Source: Candidatus Caenarcanales bacterium
GTDB taxonomy: Bacteria; Cyanobacteriota; Vampirovibrionia; LMEP-6097
DNA length: 36,386 nt
Direction: 5' to 3'
Assembly (NCBI GenBank): GCA_022447685.1
Contig: JAKVAO010000020.1
Coordinates: forward strand, 1-36,386
The notes below the pieces were generated by a model. That model was not told the DNA's origin and made no database searches. It was given only the letters and a program-made list of their open reading frames with translations. Each line of letters opens with the position of its first letter. Positions within the stretch are counted from its first letter, which is position 1. Below are positions 30,888-36,386 of this stretch, in pieces. The position numbers were made by a program, and so were the translations under genes.

Positions 30888-31058
30888 CTAATCATTAAAA
30901 ACTTCATACTTAGCTTCTTCTGTATCACCGTCAAATTCACCGGTTTCTTTGGTTTTGATATAGAAAAAGACTCCAACTAGCAAGAATAAACCACAGATCA
31001 GACCTGGTCCCAGATAACTCCAAGCACCAGCAGAATTTAATACACAGTTAGGACACAT
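30888..31058 (-). CDS. 56-aa CxxC single-span membrane protein
   Basis: Small gene from ATG 31058 to TAG 30888. The product starts MCPNCVLN, a CxxC pair that could bind metal or heme-related partners or form a disulphide, then one membrane helix (about 12-33: YLGPGLICGLFLLVGVFFYI) and an acidic cytoplasmic-type tail KTKETGEFDGDTEEAKYEV. The size and layout recall small assembly or subunit proteins of respiratory oxidases (CcoS/CcoQ-like), but no oxidase gene is nearby and I do not assign it. Third codon positions are coding-like. TATAAT ends 6 bases before the ATG; the 431-aa gene lies just upstream on the same strand. Confidence 0.7.
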   Translation of the reverse strand: MCPNCVLNSAGAWSYLGPGLICGLFLLVGVFFYIKTKETGEFDGDTEEAKYEVFND

Positions 31059-31064
31059 ACTATT

Positions 31065-31070
31065 ATTATA
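31065..31070 (-). promoter_or_regulatory. -10 box of the 56-aa protein gene
   Basis: Perfect TATAAT on the minus strand, 6 bases before the ATG, with no ribosome site between. The -35 region is poor. Another instance of the leaderless arrangement. Confidence 0.4.
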
Positions 31071-31078
31071 CCCTGACT

Positions 31079-32374
31079 TTATCTACTGAAGATCGCACTT
31101 AAACCCATTGACTGTGCAATTGATGCTTTAAGTTCCTCCATTGAGATTGGCTTTGCAATATTTTTTGTGCCATGGATTTTGGACATTACTTTGAGGCTTT
31201 GATTTTCATTAGTGAATATCTCCATAACTTTAGAAGTGAATTCTTTTTTGATATAAGTTGTTTGCCCAGGTTTTAGGTTTAGTTTTTGTAAAAACTCCTC
31301 AACAGCTTCGCCTTTAGGAAATTCTGCCAAGTAGTATTCGTTAGATTCATTTTCGTATTTGGAAAGCACTAAGTAGAGGTTATTCTCCGATACTTTTTTA
31401 GATGAACCTACAAGGAATACATCTCTAACATCGACTTTTATTGAAGCTTTTTCTGGCTGTGAGTTTTGACTTAATTGTAGTTTTAAGTCTGCGATTTGAG
31501 ACTTGGCACCTTTGAATTCACATACTTTGTGAGCAGGATTTGTCACCTTGATATCTATACTTTTAGTTTTATTGATAGCTTTAATATCAGCATCTCTTAA
31601 TTTATTTTCGAAGTTGATCTGATACTTCTTATCTAAGTCAAACTCAGCCGTGTAAAGCTCTTCACTATATTTTTTAGGCTGTTTATTATAGTCTTGGACT
31701 GACTTATAGATCGGATACTTATGTGCTTTAAGATCTAAGATCTCAACTTTGTTAAAGCCTCTTTGCATATTAATTAGTGTTTTAACTTCATCTGATTTTT
31801 GGCTCCGTAAGTATTCTTTGAAGCTTTTTTTAGGTTCTTTGAGATTGTAGAGGTTCGCTCCTATATATTCTTTCAAACTTGTTTCGTTGATATATAGATC
31901 ATCTGTAAATGCTATGCCAACTGCTTTGTTTAGGTCAGGTTCGTTTAATAGTAGGCTCAGTATTGGGTTTTTGATAAATACTCTAGACTTGCCCGCTTCC
32001 ATTTCTGAGAAAACTTGGTTTAAGTATTCTATATATTTGCTTCTATATTTTCTTTCTGCTTCCGAGATTTCCTGGTTTTTCTTAGGAACAGGGTAAGTAT
32101 TTCTAGAGTTGATGAAGATTCTGATATCGCCTGTTTTGATTGCTGCTGCCTGTGATTCTATAGTGGCTATTAATACTGTTTGGTTTCTACTAGGAATGAA
32201 GTCAAAGCCTTTCACTGCGGTGATATTGAATTCAGTTTGATATTCAACTAGCTTGATTTTGTCTGTGCTTTGTAGAACTTGTTTTTTTACGCTATTTGCT
32301 TCTAAGCTGAGATAAGTGGTCCCAGTAAGGGAAAATAGCGACACTAAACTAATAAGGAGAAAAAACTTTTTCAC
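31079..32374 (-). CDS. Unrecognised exported 431-aa protein
   Basis: N-terminal signal peptide (KKFFLLISLVSLFSLTGTTYLSLEA, likely cut near residue 26) followed by a Lys/Glu-rich soluble region without a domain I recognise. One segment (about 270-350) looks beta-rich with alternating charged and hydrophobic residues; a lone cysteine occurs in AHKVCEFKGA. Probably periplasmic or surface associated. The start is GTG at 32374 with TATATT 6 bases upstream and no Shine-Dalgarno sequence. It is divergent from prs, with 102 bases between the start codons, and is followed by the 56-aa membrane protein gene. Confidence 0.8.
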   Translation of the reverse strand: MKKFFLLISLVSLFSLTGTTYLSLEANSVKKQVLQSTDKIKLVEYQTEFNITAVKGFDFIPSRNQTVLIATIESQAAAIKTGDIRIFINSRNTYPVPKKNQEISEAERKYRSKYIEYLNQVFSEMEAGKSRVFIKNPILSLLLNEPDLNKAVGIAFTDDLYINETSLKEYIGANLYNLKEPKKSFKEYLRSQKSDEVKTLINMQRGFNKVEILDLKAHKYPIYKSVQDYNKQPKKYSEELYTAEFDLDKKYQINFENKLRDADIKAINKTKSIDIKVTNPAHKVCEFKGAKSQIADLKLQLSQNSQPEKASIKVDVRDVFLVGSSKKVSENNLYLVLSKYENESNEYYLAEFPKGEAVEEFLQKLNLKPGQTTYIKKEFTSKVMEIFTNENQSLKVMSKIHGTKNIAKPISMEELKASIAQSMGLSAIFSR

Positions 32375-32380
32375 TTAAAC

Positions 32381-32386
32381 AATATA
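32381..32386 (-). promoter_or_regulatory. -10 box of the exported 431-aa protein gene
   Basis: TATATT on the minus strand ends 6 bases before the GTG start codon; -35 match is weak (TTTTGG at 17 bases). Predicts a leaderless transcript. Confidence 0.4.
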
Positions 32387-32454
32387 ACAGAGGAAAAAGA
32401 CTTCCAAAAAAATAAAAATCATCCTAAGATTTCATGCAGAAATCTATTGCAATT

Positions 32455-32463
32455 TGCTAAAAT
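32455..32463 (+). promoter_or_regulatory. Extended -10 promoter of prs
   Basis: TGCTAAAAT gives an extended -10 with five of six bases; transcription would start near 32470, leaving a leader of only about 7 bases before the ATG at 32477, too short for a Shine-Dalgarno site, and none is seen. Confidence 0.45.
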
Positions 32464-32476
32464 AGATATACATATT

Positions 32477-33478
32477 ATGAAGACACTTGGATTGCCAGAA
32501 GAATTGACTAATTTAGATCTTAAAAGTAAAGGAAACGTCAAGATTTTTAGCGGGACTGCAAGTCCTGGACTCAGTGCTGAGATAGCGAAAGAACTTGGTC
32601 TGGAGTTGGGTAAAATCAAAATTCAACCTTTTTCTGATGGCGAAATTTATGTGCAAATCCAAGAAAGTATAAGAGGTTGTGAGGTCTTTTTAATCCAGCC
32701 AACGCATAGGCCGGTTAATGAAAACCTGATGGAACTTTTAGTTATATTGGATTCTTTGAAACGTGCATCAGCTGAGAAGATTAACGTTATTATGCCTTAC
32801 TATGGTTATGCTAGGCAGGATAGGAAGGCTGCAGGCCGTGAACCAATTACAAGTAAGCTTGTTGCTAGATTGATTGGTGAAGCTGGTGCTGATAGAGTGA
32901 TTTGCCTTGATCTTCACTCTGAGCAGATTATTGGTTTCTTTGATACTTTGATTGACCATGTTCACGCAGCACCAATTTTGATTGATTACATCAAAAGATT
33001 TATTGGCGCTGAAGATTTAGTTATTGTTTCACCTGACGTTGGTGGTGTATCTAGAGCTAGAGCTTATGCTAAGAGACTTAATGATGCTCCAATTGCGATT
33101 GTTGATAAGAGAAGACATCACGATAGACAAAACTATGTTGAGGTTATGAATATCATTGGTGATGTTGAAGGTAAGACAGCGATTTTGGTTGATGATTTGA
33201 TCGACACAGCAGGAACTATGTGCAAAGCTGCTCAGCTGATTAAAGATAATGGCGCTAGCCGTGTTTTTGCTTGTGCAAGTCATGGAGTTCTTTCTGGACC
33301 TGCATTTACTAGAATCCAGGAATCGCCTATTGAACAGTTGATTATCACTAATTCTATTCCTCTCAAGCCTGAGTGGGAGCAGTCTGAGAAAATGGTACAG
33401 ATATCAATTGCACCATTCTTAGCTGAAGCTATTAGAAGAATTCACACTAATGGTTCTATCTCTGGTTTATTTTCTTAA
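32477..33478 (+). CDS. prs: Ribose-phosphate pyrophosphokinase
   Basis: Makes PRPP from ribose-5-phosphate and ATP for purine, pyrimidine, histidine, tryptophan and NAD synthesis. From ATG 32477 the protein has 333 aa: a short N-terminal extension, then KIFSGTASPGLSAEIAKELG, FSDGEIYVQIQESIRGCEVF, MPYYGYARQDRKAAGREPIT (catalytic flexible loop), DLHSEQIIGFFD, and the PRPP-binding VDDLIDTAGTMCKAA. A TTG at 32447 would add 10 residues but overlaps the promoter, so I prefer the ATG. QESIRGC and LIQPT resemble cyanobacterial Prs as I remember it. queG follows after 29 bases. Confidence 0.96.
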   Translation: MKTLGLPEELTNLDLKSKGNVKIFSGTASPGLSAEIAKELGLELGKIKIQPFSDGEIYVQIQESIRGCEVFLIQPTHRPVNENLMELLVILDSLKRASAEKINVIMPYYGYARQDRKAAGREPITSKLVARLIGEAGADRVICLDLHSEQIIGFFDTLIDHVHAAPILIDYIKRFIGAEDLVIVSPDVGGVSRARAYAKRLNDAPIAIVDKRRHHDRQNYVEVMNIIGDVEGKTAILVDDLIDTAGTMCKAAQLIKDNGASRVFACASHGVLSGPAFTRIQESPIEQLIITNSIPLKPEWEQSEKMVQISIAPFLAEAIRRIHTNGSISGLFS

Positions 33479-33507
33479 ATTATAGAGAGGCTGAGATATT
33501 TTAGTCG

Positions 33508-34716
33508 ATGCAAAGAAATTCTACTAGTCAAATCTCTAAGCAAGAACTTAGAAGTCGCGCTTTAGAATTTGGTTTTAGTGATCTTGCTTTCGTTGATATT
33601 GAACCATTACTGGAGGCAGAGGAGAGATTCATAGACTGGCGTGCCAAAGGTTACGCAGGCACTATGTCTTATTTGTTAAGAACAAATCCAATCAATGCTC
33701 GCCCAGAAAACCTTTTGGCTGGAGCTAAAACATTATTGGTTTTTACGGCTAATTATTTTTCTGAGTGTCCTCCTAGGCCTGGAGCTGATTACGGCAGAGT
33801 AGCGAGCTATGCAGTTGGGAAGGATTACCATAAAGTTCTTAAGAAAAAGATCAAAGAATTTATTGCAGCTAATGAGGATCTCCAATCTATTTTCGCTAAT
33901 TCTAGATTTTTTACCGATGCTGTTCCTCTTCTGGAGAAAGCTTTTGCGGAGAAGGCGGGCTTAGGTTTTCAGGGTAAAAATACTTTACTGATTTCTAAGC
34001 AGTCAGGTTCTTTTAGCTTTATTGCTGAGATTATTAGTGATCTTGAGTTTCATGATGATTTAAATTCTGAATTTTTGGATACTGATATTGAGATTGAAAC
34101 TCAGTCTAAATCATTGGGCTGTGCTGAGTGTACTAGGTGTATAGATGTTTGTCCGACAAATGCTTTGGATGATATTTATTCGATTGATTCACGAAAGTGT
34201 ATTAGTTACTGGACTATAGAGAAGCGAGGAGAGATTCCTCAGGCTTTGCATGAAGGTATTGGTGAATGGCTTTTTGGTTGTGATCTTTGTCAGGAAGTGT
34301 GTCCCTATAATCGTAAGGGTTCGAGTTCTTTGGCTAGGGAGGCTAAGCCTCCATTTCCTGAATTTCAGCCAGAGTCTGGTGCCAGTCATTGGCTTTATTT
34401 GCCTATGCTTCTTGCTATGCATGAAAATACTTTTATGGATTATTACGAGGAGGCTTTTCAGCAAGATGCTTCATTGTTGCGCTTTGCTAGAAAGCAACTA
34501 GTAAAATTTGAGCTTGAAACTAAGGTTTTGGAGAAATCATCTGATGAGTATTTGCAGAGTTTTAATGAGTTTCTAGATAAAATATTCTTTTTCAAATTTG
34601 GTGAAACAGCTCTCTCTAGATCCAAGCGTGCTGGGCTTATCCGTAATGCAAGTATTGTTGCTAGGAATTCAGCTGCTAGTAAGTCACTAGAATTAGTAGA
34701 TTTGATAAATTCATAG
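33508..34716 (+). CDS. queG: Epoxyqueuosine reductase
   Basis: Cobalamin- and iron-sulphur-dependent enzyme performing the last step of queuosine formation in the wobble base of tRNAs with GUN anticodons. The DUF1730 N-terminal half includes YGRVASYAVGKDYHKVLKKK and EKAGLGFQGKNTLLIS; two [4Fe-4S] motifs follow, CAECTRCIDVCPTNAL and CDLCQEVCPYNRKG. 402 aa is a little longer than usual. Start ATG 33508; GAGAGG lies rather far upstream (about 17 bases). Probably in one transcript with prs upstream; radA follows after 45 bases. Confidence 0.95.
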   Translation: MQRNSTSQISKQELRSRALEFGFSDLAFVDIEPLLEAEERFIDWRAKGYAGTMSYLLRTNPINARPENLLAGAKTLLVFTANYFSECPPRPGADYGRVASYAVGKDYHKVLKKKIKEFIAANEDLQSIFANSRFFTDAVPLLEKAFAEKAGLGFQGKNTLLISKQSGSFSFIAEIISDLEFHDDLNSEFLDTDIEIETQSKSLGCAECTRCIDVCPTNALDDIYSIDSRKCISYWTIEKRGEIPQALHEGIGEWLFGCDLCQEVCPYNRKGSSSLAREAKPPFPEFQPESGASHWLYLPMLLAMHENTFMDYYEEAFQQDASLLRFARKQLVKFELETKVLEKSSDEYLQSFNEFLDKIFFFKFGETALSRSKRAGLIRNASIVARNSAASKSLELVDLINS

Positions 34717-34761
34717 AATTTTTATGAAAATTTGCTGCTCGCATGCTACTCTTATTAATGT

Positions 34762-36222
34762 ATGGGTAGACAGGTTTGGATTTGTAGTTCTTGTTCAGCG
34801 GAGAGTCTAGGTTATTTCGGGCAATGTCAATCTTGTGGTGCTTGGGGGACTTTGGAGAAACATAATTTAGAGAAGAAGTCGAAGAAGAATTTAGAGCCTA
34901 AGACTAAACATAGTTTGTTTGTTGATGCAGAAGAGGAAATTTTTAGTCTTGCTGATATTGAAGATGAATCTTATTCACGCTTGAGTTCAGGTTCTGGAGA
35001 ATTTGATCGTGTTTTAGGTGGTGGCATAGTTGCTGGTAGTGTGAATTTAATTGGTGGGCAGCCGGGGATTGGTAAGTCTACTATTCTTTTGCAGATTGCA
35101 TTTCATGCAAGTAATATGGGTATGAAAGTCTTATATATCTCTGCAGAAGAGTCTTCAAGTCAGCTTAAATTGAGAGCTAATCGTTTATTCTCTCAAGCTA
35201 TGAAGAAGGATCCTAATTTGAGAGAAGCAGGAGGCAATGCTAATTGGGATAATATTTTGGTTTATACCGAGAGTAATCTTGAGAAAATTATCGAGGCGAT
35301 AAAATCTAAAGAACCAAGTTTGGTTATTGTTGACAGTATTCAGGCTATTTATAATCCGAATCTAGATTCTATTCCTGGTACTATTAGTCAGATTAAGGAA
35401 TCTTGTTCTAATCTTGTTAGAAGCGCGAAGGTATTTAATATTCCTATCTTTATTGTTGGTCATATTAACAAAGATGGTGACATAGCTGGTCCTAAGATTC
35501 TTGAGCATATGGTAGATACTGTCTTACAGTTTGAAATTGTTAAAGATGAGAGTTTAAGGATACTCAGATCTATTAAGAATCGTTTTGGAAGTACGGATGA
35601 ACTTGCTGTATTTGAGATGTCTGAGTCTGGTTTGGAAGATATAGTTGACCCTTCACAGATTTTCCTAGAGCAGCGCTCTGGTGGAGTAGTTACTGCTTTG
35701 AAGGAGGGACGAAGACCAATTCTAGTGGAGATTCAGTCTTTGGTTATTAGCTCTGAGTATCATAATCCTAGGCGCATGGCTAACGGTATTGATTATTCTA
35801 GGCTACATCAGATACTAGCTGTAATGGAAAAACATCTTAATATACCTTTAGCTAAGAACGATATTTATGTGAATGTTGCTGGTGGGCTTAATATAAAAGA
35901 AACTAGTTCAGACCTTGCTATAGCATTGTCGATATTTTTGAATTCTCAGAACTTTGAGGAATTGCCAGGAGATTTTCTTGCACTTGGTGAACTTGGTTTA
36001 TCTGGTGAGATTAGACAGTTGAGTAATCTTGAGCTGAGATTGAAAGAAGCAGCCAAGCTTGGTTTCAAGAAAGCGATAGTGCCAAGTTTGAAGAAAGAAA
36101 TTAAGCAGAGTCTTAAGGGACTAGGTATTGAATTGTTTGAGGCTATAAGTATTAAGCAAGCAGTTTATTATTTGAAGCAGTTTGTTAAGAAGCCTGCTTT
36201 GCAGAAAACATCAGTTAAATAA
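34762..36222 (+). CDS. radA: DNA repair protein RadA
   Basis: RecA-like ATPase/helicase that processes recombination intermediates by branch migration. N-terminal zinc finger with Cys8, Cys11, Cys22 and Cys25 (WICSSCSAESLGYFGQCQSC), Walker A GGQPGIGKST at 98-107, Walker B LVIVDSIQA, the RadA-specific KNRFGSTDE, and a C-terminal Lon-protease-like domain (DIYVNVAGGLNIKETSSDLA) lacking catalytic protease residues. 486 aa, slightly long because of a charged linker after the zinc finger. The ATG at 34762 follows an out-of-frame ATG by one base; no Shine-Dalgarno sequence. Confidence 0.96.
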   Translation: MGRQVWICSSCSAESLGYFGQCQSCGAWGTLEKHNLEKKSKKNLEPKTKHSLFVDAEEEIFSLADIEDESYSRLSSGSGEFDRVLGGGIVAGSVNLIGGQPGIGKSTILLQIAFHASNMGMKVLYISAEESSSQLKLRANRLFSQAMKKDPNLREAGGNANWDNILVYTESNLEKIIEAIKSKEPSLVIVDSIQAIYNPNLDSIPGTISQIKESCSNLVRSAKVFNIPIFIVGHINKDGDIAGPKILEHMVDTVLQFEIVKDESLRILRSIKNRFGSTDELAVFEMSESGLEDIVDPSQIFLEQRSGGVVTALKEGRRPILVEIQSLVISSEYHNPRRMANGIDYSRLHQILAVMEKHLNIPLAKNDIYVNVAGGLNIKETSSDLAIALSIFLNSQNFEELPGDFLALGELGLSGEIRQLSNLELRLKEAAKLGFKKAIVPSLKKEIKQSLKGLGIELFEAISIKQAVYYLKQFVKKPALQKTSVK

Positions 36223-36386
36223 GTTTTCTAGATAAATATTGAAGCAACAGCCTAGTCTTAAAGTCAAGGCTGAGGACGACGAAAACAACTGTCTTAAAAG
36301 TCAAGTATGAATAGGTAAACCTCGATAAAAGTTTTTTACAATTGCATTTAATATGACAATAAATTTCCTCATACATGCAGTTAATA
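36223..36386. other. Terminal intergenic region with a direct repeat and hairpin
   Basis: After radA: a 6-base-pair inverted repeat CAGCCT...AGGCTG (36249-36273 region) and an imperfect direct repeat GTCTTAAAGTCAAG (36255-36268) / GTCTTAAAAGTCAAG (36291-36305), 36 bases apart. No T-run follows, so it is not a clear terminator. An ATG at 36353 opens a frame (starts M-T-I-N-F-L) that runs off the window edge; too short to judge. Confidence 0.35.

Noticed and set aside
36271..36294. Hammerhead-ribozyme-like core CTGAGGA...GAAAA...GTC
   Set aside because: CUGANGA and GAAA are present, but only four bases lie between them, so stem II cannot form, and no complementary arms for stems I and III were found.
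1..36386. tRNA, rRNA, CRISPR arrays, insertion sequences, prophage genes
   Set aside because: No cloverleaf with a T-loop, no regularly spaced repeats, and no transposase or integrase motif was seen in either strand.

Overview
This 36.4 kb window is chromosomal DNA of an AT-rich bacterium (about 35% GC judged by eye). It has no rRNA, tRNA, CRISPR array, insertion sequence or phage gene that I can see. The organism looks diderm and probably motile or type-III-secreting: there is an FHIPEP-family export gate (flhA), a divergent flagellin-like protein with a plausible sigma-28 promoter, SecF, and proteins with signal peptides. The set TrmFO, QueG, NadC and a Prs with the run QESIRGC...LIQPT reminds me of the cyanobacterial side of the tree. 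A non-photosynthetic relative (Melainabacteria/Vampirovibrionia-like) is my tentative guess, not a demonstrated assignment.

Layout. 1-1175: an unrecognised protein whose reading frame seems to continue in the -1 frame past its stop. 1242-3933: an electrophile-stress operon of a NemR-like TetR regulator, a short-chain dehydrogenase and an old yellow enzyme, with two matching palindromic operators. 3942-6704: homoserine dehydrogenase, a small unknown protein and the flagellin-like gene. 6701-10065: a heterodimeric ABC exporter. 10206-10829: a GNAT acetyltransferase interrupted by an in-frame stop. 10835-12818: methionine-salvage genes mtnB-mtnD-mtnC. 12878-14938: rnhB and trmFO, overlapping tail to tail. 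15119-19381: two Ser/Asn-rich unknown proteins, flhA and secF. 19446-22667: a DUF4143-type ATPase, a 5'-truncated gene remnant, a ribbon-helix-helix protein, coaE and an HD-GYP protein. 22816-27190: a TPR lipoprotein-like or exported protein, small unknowns, and a 450-aa unknown with a structured leader. 27312-28487: rplK-rplA standing alone. 28676-36222: nadC, three unknowns including a 56-aa CxxC membrane protein, prs, queG and radA.

Themes. (1) Several unrecognised proteins (168-1175, 5856-6704, 15119-15529, 15646-16209, 25838-27190) start with Ser/Thr/Asn-rich, charge-poor segments; given flhA and a flagellin homologue nearby, they are candidates for type III export cargo. Two of them share an N-terminal N-I-V-P-x-N motif encoded by an identical 13-base stretch. 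(2) Many genes lack a Shine-Dalgarno sequence and instead have a -10-like box 6-7 bases before the start codon, which suggests frequent leaderless transcription; ribosomal and some operon-internal genes do have good Shine-Dalgarno sites. (3) Three loci show broken or recoded frames: a -1 extension at an A6 slippery site, a GNAT whose last strand lies beyond an in-frame TAA, and a start-less coding remnant.

All calls come from reading the sequence; no database search was run.
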